Shown piece by piece: positions 35,740 to 44,048 of a stretch of 55,708 bases of DNA. The stretch covers positions 1 to 55,708 of the forward strand of contig WRAX01000013.1 of NCBI GenBank assembly GCA_009779935.1, in the 5' to 3' direction. The notes beneath the pieces are model-generated. The model ran no database searches, was not told the DNA's origin, and saw only the letters and a program-made list of their open reading frames with translations. How positions within the stretch are numbered: position 1 is the first letter of the stretch; each line of letters begins with the position of its first letter. The position numbers were made by a program, and so were the translations under genes. The stretch comes from Defluviitaleaceae bacterium (GTDB taxonomy: Bacteria > Bacillota > Clostridia > Lachnospirales > WRAX01).

Positions 35740-36680
35740 ATCAAATTCTCCTTCACACAGCAAGCCTGGCTTGCCCATTTCGCCACATCCTCAAACACCT
35801 CTTGTCTGTTAAGTTCAAACAGCATTTCGTGGCGTGCTTCTTGATATAGGGTGATGTGGACATTTTCGCAGCCTGCATTAATAAGGTCGCCGTAAACTTT
35901 TATAACACCCTTGCCAAAATCCCCCATAGGGTCGTTTAGCCCACTGAAAATGAAGATTGGCAGTTGGGGGTCAATCCTCATTGCCCAGCCTTGGGAGTTT
36001 ACCATGCGGTTAAGCTTCAAAAAATCCATGCAAGCCCCGTAAGTCATAGGAAAGCCGCATAGGGGATCCGCTTCAAAAGCCGAAACTTGGTACACATCAC
36101 GGCTAAGCCAGCTGGGGCCATGGTCCGAATGTCGGAAACCGCGGTTAAACCTGCCATGTATTTGCTTATTTATCCACAAGGCCTCCTTGGAAATACCTTT
36201 TTTTGCACCATACTTCATCTTAGACAAAATGCGGTGCAAAAAGTTAAGCCCCGTACCGCCCCCTGATGTGCCCGAAAAAATTGCCCCTGCATATTCCATA
36301 TTCCACACCGCCGAAACATATCGAGCGATAAGAGAGCCAACCCCCAAGCCCATCAGCACAACAGGCAACTCATATTCCTTTTTAACAATATTTGTTAATT
36401 TATAAACATCCTTGGCAAGCAGGCGGTGGCCTTCCGCCCCAATATGCCCAAAATTGCCGTTAGCAGACTTGCCATGCCCCAAATGGTCATTACCGCAAAC
36501 CACAAAGCCTTGCTTTGTCATCGCTTTTGCAAATTCGCCGTAGCGCAAAATATGCTCACTCATCCCATGCACAATTTGGATAATGCCCTTGACCTGCACA
36601 TCATCACTTGGCACCCAAATGCAGGCATGTATGCTGCTTAGCCCGTCTGCCGAGCCATAAAAAATCTTTCGTAAGTCCAT
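35736..36680 (-). CDS. Alpha/beta hydrolase (monoacylglycerol lipase-like) lacking the nucleophile Ser
   Basis: 314 residues. Clear serine aminopeptidase S33/lysophospholipase fold: oxyanion region IQIVHGMSEHILRYGEFA, GNDHLGHGKSAN, acid residue in FIFSGLNDPMGD and the terminal His in YQEARHEMLFE. The nucleophile elbow should be GHSMG but reads GLGVG: codon 113 is GGG (36342-36344), so the catalytic Ser is Gly. The rest is intact, suggesting a pseudoenzyme rather than simple decay. Heads the pyr genes and is translationally coupled to pyrC. Confidence 0.85.
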   Translation of the reverse strand: MDLRKIFYGSADGLSSIHACIWVPSDDVQVKGIIQIVHGMSEHILRYGEFAKAMTKQGFVVCGNDHLGHGKSANGNFGHIGAEGHRLLAKDVYKLTNIVKKEYELPVVLMGLGVGSLIARYVSAVWNMEYAGAIFSGTSGGGTGLNFLHRILSKMKYGAKKGISKEALWINKQIHGRFNRGFRHSDHGPSWLSRDVYQVSAFEADPLCGFPMTYGACMDFLKLNRMVNSQGWAMRIDPQLPIFIFSGLNDPMGDFGKGVIKVYGDLINAGCENVHITLYQEARHEMLFELNRQEVFEDVAKWASQACCVKENLI

Positions 36681-36724
36681 ATTATCCCTCTCATCATTTA
36701 AGGCTTGGCTCGCAATCCTATTAT

Positions 36725-37837
36725 TTACACATTAAATCTAAACAATATAATATCGCCTTCCTGTACAACGTATTCTTTGCCTTCCAAGCGCACAAGTCCT
36801 GCCTCTTTACAGGCATTGTAGGTACCTTTCTCGTTTAGCACATCATAATTAACAATTTCTGCACGGATAAAGCCCCGCTCGATATCGGTGTGGATTTTGC
36901 CTGCCGCCCTGTGGGCAGTTGTGCCGGCGGGTATTGTCCACGCCCGCACTTCCTTGGGGCCTGCCGTTAAAAAAGACATTAAGTTAAGGGCAGAATAGCC
37001 CGCAGCGGTGATTTTGTTAAGGGCAGGTTCTTTAACCCCCATTTCTGCTAAAAACTCCCGCTTCTCCTCCTCATCCATATCCACTAAATCTTCTTCCATT
37101 TTGGCAACCACCACAAAAACTTCCTCATTGCCGCCATATTTTTCTGTTAAATATTGGCGCATGGGCGTGATAACGCTGTTTTTGGGATTATCCTCATAAA
37201 TACATTCATAATCCTCTTCACCAATATTTGCCACATAAATCATGGGCTTAAAGGTTAAAAGACCCATGCCGCCGAGCACCAACCGCTCATCAGTGGTAAT
37301 ATCCATGGTTTTTACGGGCTTCTCATCTTCCAGCCATGCCAAAACCCGCTCCAATAGGGCAATTTCTTCCCGCCCGCCTTTGCCGCTTTTGTTTTCCTTC
37401 TTCACCTTTTCAATGCGCTTGGTAACCTGCTCCATGTCAGCAAAAATCAGTTCCATGTCAATGGTTTCCATGTCACGTACCGGGTCCACATCACCATCCA
37501 CATGGGGTATGTTTTCGTCCACAAAACAGCGCACAACCTGCACCAGCCCATCCATTTCCCTAATATGGGAAAGGAATTTGTTGCCAAGGCCGCTGCCGTC
37601 ACGGCTACCCCTTACAAGCCCTGCAATATCCACAAATTCGATGGTTGCGTGGGTTATCTTCTTTGCTTCATAAATCTTTTCCAAAACGGGCAGCCGCTGG
37701 TCTGCAACAGTCACAATACCCACGTTTTTATCCACCGTGGAAAAGGGGTAATTGCCCGCCGCAGCCTTGCTGCCTGTTAAAGCATTAAATAGTGTACTTT
37801 TGCCGGAATTTGGCAAACCAACCATACCAAGTTTCAT
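36725..37837 (-). CDS. ychF: Ribosome-binding ATPase YchF (Obg family)
   Basis: 370 residues. P-loop GLPNSGKSTLFNALTGSKA, switch region TVDKNVGIVTV, DIAGLVRGSRDGSGLGN, coiled-coil insertion (about 130-165) and the C-terminal TGS domain (RAWTIPAGTTAHRAAGKIH). YchF hydrolyses ATP, binds the ribosome and responds to redox state. It sits 44 bases upstream of the hydrolase/pyr genes, so cotranscription is possible. Confidence 0.96.
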   Translation of the reverse strand: MKLGMVGLPNSGKSTLFNALTGSKAAAGNYPFSTVDKNVGIVTVADQRLPVLEKIYEAKKITHATIEFVDIAGLVRGSRDGSGLGNKFLSHIREMDGLVQVVRCFVDENIPHVDGDVDPVRDMETIDMELIFADMEQVTKRIEKVKKENKSGKGGREEIALLERVLAWLEDEKPVKTMDITTDERLVLGGMGLLTFKPMIYVANIGEEDYECIYEDNPKNSVITPMRQYLTEKYGGNEEVFVVVAKMEEDLVDMDEEEKREFLAEMGVKEPALNKITAAGYSALNLMSFLTAGPKEVRAWTIPAGTTAHRAAGKIHTDIERGFIRAEIVNYDVLNEKGTYNACKEAGLVRLEGKEYVVQEGDIILFRFNV

Positions 37838-37845
37838 AATATCTC

Positions 37846-38034
37846 CTATCGTTTACATTTTTTGCCGATTAAATAGCCAATTAACAGCCCTTCCAACCAA
37901 GCCGCCAAAAGCAGGGCAAGCCCAATTAGTGCAATTTTTTTGCCATGCCGCTTAAACTTTTCCACATACACATGGGGGGCTGCGGCGGCTTCTTTTTGCG
38001 CCACACGGTAATGCTTCCTCACAAATTTTTCCAT
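37846..38034 (-). CDS. Small single-helix membrane protein
   Basis: 62 residues: a basic N-terminal half, one membrane helix (ALIGLALLLAAWLEGLLIGY) and a KKCKR tail. Start ATG 38034 with GAGGTG five bases upstream. First gene after the promoter at 38062-38091 and directly before ychF. No family recognised. Confidence 0.6.
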   Translation of the reverse strand: MEKFVRKHYRVAQKEAAAAPHVYVEKFKRHGKKIALIGLALLLAAWLEGLLIGYLIGKKCKR

Positions 38035-38061
38035 CAAAACACCTCATGCAATTTTTATATA

Positions 38062-38091
38062 ATTATAGCACACAAGCCATAATAATTTCAA
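38062..38091 (-). promoter_or_regulatory. Promoter of the ychF operon
   Basis: Minus strand: -35 TTGAAA (38086-38091), 18-base spacer, -10 TATAAT (38062-38067), about 28 bases upstream of the small membrane protein gene. Confidence 0.65.
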
Positions 38092-38114
38092 TCGAAATTT
38101 TGGGAGTTGGTTGG

Positions 38115-38528
38115 ATGAAAGAATTTATTATGCTTATGTTGCTTGTGTTAGCCGTGGTTACATCTTGCTCATCAGAAGATAATGTGGCGGAATTTGAGGG
38201 GTTGTGCGCCATGGAGGAGATTTGTGAGGAAAGCATTTCCCGTTATGTGGCATCCATGGCAGGGGTAACAGCTGCCACAGCCCAAATAAACGGTAGCATG
38301 GTGGTTGTGGGACTGGATTTGGACGGGGAGTTAAATGACGGCCAGCTAACCACCTTAAAACGGCGCATCATACATGTTATAAAGGATGCAAGCCCTGATT
38401 TTAAGCATGTTGCCGTAACTACCACGCTGGATTTGTATAATAAGCTTATCAAACCCGAAGGTGTGGATTGTTGCCACCAAATTTTGGAAGAGGATGAGTT
38501 GTTCGAGATTGTTGTGCCGACGTTGTAG
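38115..38528 (+). CDS. YhcN/YlaJ-type sporulation lipoprotein
   Basis: 137 residues. Lipoprotein signal peptide with lipobox VTSC, then a YhcN/YlaJ-like domain in which a conserved strand-helix unit (ATAQINGSMVVVGLDLDG, later FKHVAVTTTLDLYNKL) resembles spore-lipid-associated proteins. Start ATG 38115 after GGAG; the frame upstream has no ribosome binding site. The only plus-strand gene in a long minus-strand block. Family assignment rests on pattern, not on a search. Confidence 0.65.
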   Translation: MKEFIMLMLLVLAVVTSCSSEDNVAEFEGLCAMEEICEESISRYVASMAGVTAATAQINGSMVVVGLDLDGELNDGQLTTLKRRIIHVIKDASPDFKHVAVTTTLDLYNKLIKPEGVDCCHQILEEDELFEIVVPTL

Positions 38529-38531
38529 GAA

Positions 38532-38556
38532 GGGTGAGGGCAAACACCCACCCTAC
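38532..38556 (-). repeat. REP element between convergent genes
   Basis: A slightly diverged copy (two arm changes) of the same GTAG-palindrome unit. It lies between the YhcN-type gene and the opposing TIGR03915 gene, whose TAG stop it supplies, and may also act as a terminator. Confidence 0.82.
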
Positions 38557-39299
38557 GAGAATTCGGTTAGGTGGTTGCGGTAGCGTTTTGGCAGGTTATT
38601 TGCCTGTAATTTAGGCTTTATCCTGCCTTCTATGGCAATGGTGTTGTAAAACTGCTTCCATAGGGCTCGGTACATTTTTTCGCCCTCATCAGCTTCGGGC
38701 AATTCCAAATTATCAATGGGGATAAGGGCTTTTTCGCCATTTTGATGGATAAAGGCGTGTTTATGGGTTTTGTCATAAATCAAAAAATGCTCATCCGGCA
38801 TCCTGTCACAAAAATGGGGGGCAAAGATGGGTAATATAAAGTTTTTAGGCGCAAAAACCGCTACCAAACCGCCATTGTATTCAGAAAAACGCAAAAACCC
38901 CCTGTACAGATGCGCTTCGCCGCCCACATTTTGGGCGGCTTTTGCAACTTTGTGTACGGCATCGTGGGCTAACATATCCACAACACCTTTGCCCACCTTA
39001 AAGCCGAGGCGCAAAAAATGCAGTATGGCAAGCTCTTTACCCTCCACATTGGAAAGATAGCACATGCGAACCATTTCAAGCGCATCTTTTGAAATGGAAT
39101 TTGTTATGGAAATTTCCACTTTTTGGGCATTGGCGGGGTCTGTAAAGATTTCTTTGGGGGCAAACAGGCTGTCTTGGGGATGGTCATAATCATATATGAT
39201 AAAGGGCAGTTCTCTCTGGTAATAACTTTCGTGCACACAGCACAAAAGGCCTGCAAAACTGCCGTCATACACATAGGCTAAATCTGTCCTGTAAGGCAT
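38553..39299 (-). CDS. TIGR03915-type DNA metabolism protein (DUF4130)
   Basis: 248 residues. VYDGSFAGLLCCVHESYYQR at the start, YRGFLRFSEYNGGLVAVFAP and HFCDRMPDEHFLIYDKTHK match the small partner that accompanies the TIGR03916 radical SAM protein in many Firmicutes. Usually annotated as probable DNA metabolism or repair. Starts 22 bases inside the end of its partner gene. Its last codon and stop fall in a REP element. Confidence 0.85.
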   Translation of the reverse strand: MPYRTDLAYVYDGSFAGLLCCVHESYYQRELPFIIYDYDHPQDSLFAPKEIFTDPANAQKVEISITNSISKDALEMVRMCYLSNVEGKELAILHFLRLGFKVGKGVVDMLAHDAVHKVAKAAQNVGGEAHLYRGFLRFSEYNGGLVAVFAPKNFILPIFAPHFCDRMPDEHFLIYDKTHKHAFIHQNGEKALIPIDNLELPEADEGEKMYRALWKQFYNTIAIEGRIKPKLQANNLPKRYRNHLTEFS

Positions 39300-40576
39300 T
39301 TTACCAATTCCTCCCTATTACTGTCTGTGTGGAAGATAGACAACTGCTCCGACGAGCGTACCATTTCTGCACTTTGTTGGGATAATAGCCCCCACAATAT
39401 GGATTCCGGATTATTCGGAATGCCCAGTAACGCCCGTCCATTACAGGTTAAAAAGTATTGCGCCCGTTTAAGCACAACGCCTATTTTCTTCAAATCTTCA
39501 AAATCCAGCCTGCCCATGCGCCTTGCCCGCATTATTTTTTGCGCACTTTTTATACCCAGCCCGGGCACACGTAACAAAAGCTCGTATGGCGCACTATTTA
39601 CCTCCACCGGGAAGATGTGGTAGTTATTTAACGCCCAGTTGCATTTTGGGTCTATCAGCGGGTTAAAGTTAGGGTTTTGCTCGTCCAGCAGCTCTGCCGC
39701 ATCAAAATGGTAAAAGCGCAGAAGCCAGTCGGCTTGGTAAAGACGATGCTCCCGTAACAGTTGTGGTTTGGTGTCAAGGGCAGGCAGGTTTTTATCTGCC
39801 ACAATAGGCATGTAAGCGGAATAAAACACACGTTTTAAGTCATATTTTTTATACAATGCCGCCGACAGGTTGATAATTTGGTGATCTGTTTCCGGGGTTG
39901 CGCCAATTATCATTTGGGTGCTTTGACCTGCCGGCACAAATTTTGGGGCATTACGATACTTAACAATGTCTGTTTTATTCTCATTAATACCCAGCTTAAT
40001 TTTGCCCATGGGGCCTAAAATACTTTCCTTGCTTTTGTCGGGTGCAAGTAATTTTAGGCTTTCGTGGGATGGTAGTTCCAAATTAACGCTCATACGGTCA
40101 GCAAGAAGACCAAGGGATGTTAGCAGCCGCTCATCCGCCCCGGGTATGGCTTTAACGTGGATATAGCCACGAAATTTGTATTGGTTGCGTATCAGGGAAA
40201 GGGCTTCAATCATCTGCTCCACGGTGTAATCAGGATTTTTGATGACGGCAGAACTTAGGAAAAGCCCTTCGATGTAATTGCGGCGGTAGAAGTTTATTGT
40301 AAGCTCTGCTAACTCCTGCGGGGTAAATGTTGCCCGCCTTACATCATTGGTGCGGCGGTTTACGCAGTAATGGCAGTCAAACACACAGGCATTGCTCATC
40401 AATACTTTTAGAAGGGCAATGCAACGCCCATCGGCGGAAAAGCTGTGGCAAATGCCGCCTTTAATGGTGTTGCCAAGGCTGCCTGCCTCCCCTTTGCGGT
40501 CAATACCGCTGGATGTGCAGGCAACATCATATTTTGCCGCATCTGATAATACTGTTAGTTTGTTTAGGATGTCCAT
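39278..40576 (-). CDS. TIGR03916-type putative DNA modification/repair radical SAM protein
   Basis: 432 residues. Radical SAM cysteine motif ACVFDCHYCVNR, MSVNLELPSHESLKLLAP, and a helix-hairpin-helix DNA-binding region (LLLRVPGLGIKSAQKIMRAR) at about 330-360. The family always travels with the TIGR03915 protein and is thought to act on DNA, but its reaction is not established. Start ATG 40576 with AAGGA upstream. Confidence 0.88.
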   Translation of the reverse strand: MDILNKLTVLSDAAKYDVACTSSGIDRKGEAGSLGNTIKGGICHSFSADGRCIALLKVLMSNACVFDCHYCVNRRTNDVRRATFTPQELAELTINFYRRNYIEGLFLSSAVIKNPDYTVEQMIEALSLIRNQYKFRGYIHVKAIPGADERLLTSLGLLADRMSVNLELPSHESLKLLAPDKSKESILGPMGKIKLGINENKTDIVKYRNAPKFVPAGQSTQMIIGATPETDHQIINLSAALYKKYDLKRVFYSAYMPIVADKNLPALDTKPQLLREHRLYQADWLLRFYHFDAAELLDEQNPNFNPLIDPKCNWALNNYHIFPVEVNSAPYELLLRVPGLGIKSAQKIMRARRMGRLDFEDLKKIGVVLKRAQYFLTCNGRALLGIPNNPESILWGLLSQQSAEMVRSSEQLSIFHTDSNREELVKCLTGQI

Positions 40577-40590
40577 TGGCGTGTCCTTAT

Positions 40591-40884
40591 TTAGCAAGTC
40601 TTGTTAAACGCTTCTGGGCAATCCCCAAAAGTGTTTTTAGTAGATTTATTAGAAAAATGCTGAAGAATCTTTTGTTTAGCAACGGACACTGTAAAATCTA
40701 CAAATCTAATATCTTTATTCCTATGGAAATCACAAAATACAATAGTATCTGGTTTTTGTTTAAGCTTTAATAAATCCGTAGCAAATCCAGCAGCATTCAT
40801 TGCCAATATGTAATGATGGTCTTTTGAGGAACCATCTAATTTTAGTTTCTTGCATTTATTATAAAGAATTACATGAAGCGTCAA
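40591..40884 (-). CDS. Hypothetical 97-residue partner of the AAA ATPase
   Basis: 97 residues, soluble, basic, Lys- and Asn-rich. N-terminus MTLHVILYNKCKKLK; contains DTIVFCDFHRNKDIRFVDF, a possible metal- or nucleic-acid-binding Asp/His cluster. The start is TTG 40884, seven bases after a strong AAGGAGG. Begins 17 bases after the ATPase stop, so the two form an operon. No family recognised; it is shorter than the usual RloB or DUF4276 partners of such ATPases. Confidence 0.7.
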   Translation of the reverse strand: MTLHVILYNKCKKLKLDGSSKDHHYILAMNAAGFATDLLKLKQKPDTIVFCDFHRNKDIRFVDFTVSVAKQKILQHFSNKSTKNTFGDCPEAFNKTC

Positions 40885-40901
40885 ACAAACTCCTCCTTAG
40901 T

Positions 40902-42188
40902 TTATACATCAAGCCAACTTAATAATTCTTGGGCGTACTTTGGATGTTCATCATAGTCGTATATTATATCCCCGATAGAGTAGGTGTAGTTCAAATCCTC
41001 AATCCGCTTCATAAAATTTTCCCTACCGCTGACAGAAAACCCAGCGAATCTTGCGTTGTAGAAACGGTCTTTTTCATATCCATCAAGTCCGAAATACAAA
41101 GCATCCACATCATTTAAAAGTTTATTGATAAGATTTGTGGAGTGGCTTGTGACCACAATTCTTGTAAACGCATTTCTTTCTGCCTTATTTTCCAGCATTT
41201 CCGATAGTTTGTTAAGTGTTTTAGTGAAAAGTTTGGGATGTATACCTATTTCCAACTCCTCCATGGAAACCAAGGGGTTTTCGCTTATAAAGATATCAAA
41301 CAAAAATCTTATAACTCTCCTAGTTCCGAAGGAAAGAGTCTCTACTCCTTCCTTTCCGCCATCCGTTTCCCTGTTAAAAGTTAGCTGGGGTTTGTCGTTG
41401 GCGTCAAGTTTGCTGTCTATTTGGATTTTTGGAAAAAGTTCCCTTATAGATGCTTGAAAGTATTCAAAGTTACTGATATCCATATCATTGCCATCTTTTA
41501 ATTCGTAAAGCTTTTTTGCAACATCACAAAATTCACGAAACCTACTATCTTCGTGAAGTATTATTTCGCCAGTTAATACTTCTCCCGCAGGAACCAATTC
41601 TTTGTAAGCTTGCTCAATTTCCTTGATGGTATCTTTGTGGCGTGACCAAACAGTGCCTTCCTCTGCACGAATACCAGTTGCAAAAGATCGCAGATGGAAA
41701 CTTAATGTTGGGTTGTTGGCATGAAATACGCCAGGGTCGCCCCCTTCATCTTTGTGTAAAAAAACTTGCCCATACTTATCTTTTGTTGGTTCTGGACGAT
41801 AAAACAGCCTTACCTCGCTTTCTGTATCATCACCAACCAAATACGACAGTTCTTCTTCGCATATTCCAAGTTCACCATCAACAACACAGTTGCCCACGGA
41901 GTATTTATATATATAGGTTTTTGAGTGGTCAACGGATACTTTAAACCTTACCTCGAAAGTAAAATTATCTGGCGTATCAGAGAAACGGTTTTGGAATCCC
42001 GCACTATTAAAAGCTCTTGAATTCGTCAACCCAAATTTAAGGAAACGAAATCCCTCTCTTACACCCTTCAAAAGATTAGTTTTGCCATAATTATTTTTGG
42101 ATATCAAAACAACAATAGGTTTATCAAAACGAAGTCTCGTGTTAGTGATATTTTTGTAGCCATCAATGTAAATTTCCAAAATTTTCAT
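40902..42188 (-). CDS. OLD/ABC-type AAA ATPase (AAA_15/AAA_21-like)
   Basis: 428 residues, cytoplasmic, SMC-like head domain without a long coiled coil. Walker A is atypical but usable (LISKNNYGKTNLL, Lys36-Thr37). The signature is ETLSFGTRRVIRFLF, Walker B LVSMEELEIGIHPKL, and the switch region VVTSHSTNLINKLL. No TOPRIM nuclease follows. Such ATPases occur in phage-defence and abortive-infection operons with a variable small effector, which suggests that role here (inference). The gene and its partner are more AT-rich than their neighbours, hinting at transfer. It has its own promoter. Confidence 0.82.
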   Translation of the reverse strand: MKILEIYIDGYKNITNTRLRFDKPIVVLISKNNYGKTNLLKGVREGFRFLKFGLTNSRAFNSAGFQNRFSDTPDNFTFEVRFKVSVDHSKTYIYKYSVGNCVVDGELGICEEELSYLVGDDTESEVRLFYRPEPTKDKYGQVFLHKDEGGDPGVFHANNPTLSFHLRSFATGIRAEEGTVWSRHKDTIKEIEQAYKELVPAGEVLTGEIILHEDSRFREFCDVAKKLYELKDGNDMDISNFEYFQASIRELFPKIQIDSKLDANDKPQLTFNRETDGGKEGVETLSFGTRRVIRFLFDIFISENPLVSMEELEIGIHPKLFTKTLNKLSEMLENKAERNAFTRIVVTSHSTNLINKLLNDVDALYFGLDGYEKDRFYNARFAGFSVSGRENFMKRIEDLNYTYSIGDIIYDYDEHPKYAQELLSWLDV

Positions 42189-42231
42189 TTTCTATAAACC
42201 CCCACGTGATTTTTGATTTATATTGCTAGGA

Positions 42232-42261
42232 AGTATATACAATAATATCATTACCATACAA
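42232..42261 (-). promoter_or_regulatory. Possible promoter of the ATPase cassette
   Basis: Minus strand: -35 TTGTAT (42256-42261), 18-base spacer, -10 TATACT (42232-42237), about 43 bases before the ATPase start. Partly overlaps the 3' flank of the upstream ABC gene. Confidence 0.45.
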
Positions 42262-42280
42262 AAAATGCAATGGCATAATT

Positions 42281-44026
42281 TTACATAACTTTGGAATATG
42301 TCGCTTCCTGCACATTGCACATACGGCGGTACAGTCCATCTTGCGCCATAAGCTGGGCGTGGTTGCCACTGGCGGTAATCCGCCCTTCTTCAAAAACGTG
42401 GATAACATCAGCATTCCGGATGGTAGACAGACGGTGGGCAATGGCAATAATGGTGCGTGTACCTGCAATTTCGCCGATGGCTTGTTGGATTTGCATTTCG
42501 GTTTCCACATCCACACTGGCGGTGGCTTCGTCTAAAATAAGCACCGGTGCTTTGCACAGCACGGCACGGGCAATTGCCATGCGCTGTTTTTGCCCGCCTG
42601 ACAGGCGCAAGCCGCGCTCGCCAACTTGTGTGTTGTAGCCTTCGGGCATGGCCATAATATCGTTGTGTATGCGGGCAATTTTTGCTGCCGCCTCAATTTC
42701 CTCCATGGTGGCATCGGGGGATGATAGGGCGATATTGTAGGCAATTGTGCCGTTAAACAAAAAGGTGTCTTGTAAAACCACGGAAACATTTTTGCGCAGG
42801 CTGTGCATGGTAATATCTTTTAAGTCATGTCCATCAAGGGTAATGCGCCCTGCTGTTGGGTCATAAAAACGAGATATCAACTGGGTCATGGTGGATTTGC
42901 CAACACCTGTTGCCCCCACAAAAGCCACCATCATGCCAGGCTTTATTTCAAAGGATATATCTTTTAGGATGGGCACGCCGTCTATATACGAAAAGTCCAG
43001 CTTTTCAAAGGTTATGCCGCCTTGGGCAACGCCAATGTCTACGGCATTTTCCTTGTTAACCACATTTTCCGGCTCGTCAAGGATTTCGATAACACGCTCT
43101 GCCCCTGCAAGGGCTTGGTTGGCACTTTCCAGCAAATTGGCAAGCCCCATAATCGGATTAAAGAAAAGCGCAAGATACAGCCAAAACACCACAATATCCT
43201 CCACAGGCAAGCCGTGGTGAAAAGCAAGCCAACCGCCAAAGCCCGCCACAATCACAGTTCCAAGCGCTGCAGTAAATTCCACTGTGGGGTGGAAAAATGC
43301 CGATACTTTCAAAGCTTTTAGCATGGTTGTGATGTAATGCCAGTTTTTGTCACGGAAGTTTCCGCTGGCACGTTCTTGTTGTCCAAAGGCCTGTATCTCC
43401 TTGATGCCCGACAAATTATCTTGAAGTTGTGCATTCATCTCCCCACGTGTTTTTTGTAACAGGCGAAACTTTGGACGCACTTTCTTGTTAAAAATCCAGC
43501 CACTTAGCAGGATAAACGGCACAGGGATGGCTGTCAAAAGGGCAAGTTGTGGGTTGATAAGAAAAAGTATGGTTGTAACACCAATAAGGGTAAATAAGTT
43601 TGTTATCATATCCGGGATTATATGGGCGTACATCAGCTCAAACTGGTCTGTGTCTGCCACCACACGTGTCATCAACTCTCCCGTTTGTTTGTTGTGGAAA
43701 AAGCGCATGGAAAAACTTTGGATGGTATTGTACACCTTTTGGCGGATTTCATGCACCAAATTCCATGCTGCCACATGGGAAAGATAACTGGACATAAAGC
43801 GGAAAATAATCCTAAGACCATACAAGCCCAAAAGCATTAAAGCGATTGTGCCAATTTCTCCCAGCCCCTGCTCCGTGATGCCGCCGGACACAATGCCTAT
43901 CATATTCCGCAAAAGCATGGGTGCGGTAAGGTTGACCGCCGTAACAGACAATGTGCTTAACATGGCAATTATTAGCATCACACGGTACTTTTTTGCTTCT
44001 TTTGCGATTCTTAGTAAAACTTTCAT
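42281..44026 (-). CDS. ABC exporter, fused membrane and ATPase domains
   Basis: 581 residues, half of a dimeric multidrug/lipid-type exporter. Six membrane helices (about 10-310), then an ATPase domain: Walker A (VAFVGATGVGKSTMTQL), signature (RLSGGQKQRMAIARAV), Walker B (VLILDEATASVD), H-loop (AIAHRLSTI). Start ATG 44026 with AAGGAG upstream. Follows the RCC1 lipoprotein gene by 22 bases; substrate unknown. Confidence 0.92.
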   Translation of the reverse strand: MKVLLRIAKEAKKYRVMLIIAMLSTLSVTAVNLTAPMLLRNMIGIVSGGITEQGLGEIGTIALMLLGLYGLRIIFRFMSSYLSHVAAWNLVHEIRQKVYNTIQSFSMRFFHNKQTGELMTRVVADTDQFELMYAHIIPDMITNLFTLIGVTTILFLINPQLALLTAIPVPFILLSGWIFNKKVRPKFRLLQKTRGEMNAQLQDNLSGIKEIQAFGQQERASGNFRDKNWHYITTMLKALKVSAFFHPTVEFTAALGTVIVAGFGGWLAFHHGLPVEDIVVFWLYLALFFNPIMGLANLLESANQALAGAERVIEILDEPENVVNKENAVDIGVAQGGITFEKLDFSYIDGVPILKDISFEIKPGMMVAFVGATGVGKSTMTQLISRFYDPTAGRITLDGHDLKDITMHSLRKNVSVVLQDTFLFNGTIAYNIALSSPDATMEEIEAAAKIARIHNDIMAMPEGYNTQVGERGLRLSGGQKQRMAIARAVLCKAPVLILDEATASVDVETEMQIQQAIGEIAGTRTIIAIAHRLSTIRNADVIHVFEEGRITASGNHAQLMAQDGLYRRMCNVQEATYSKVM

Positions 44027-44048
44027 TTGTGTCTCCTTTGGGGTGATA

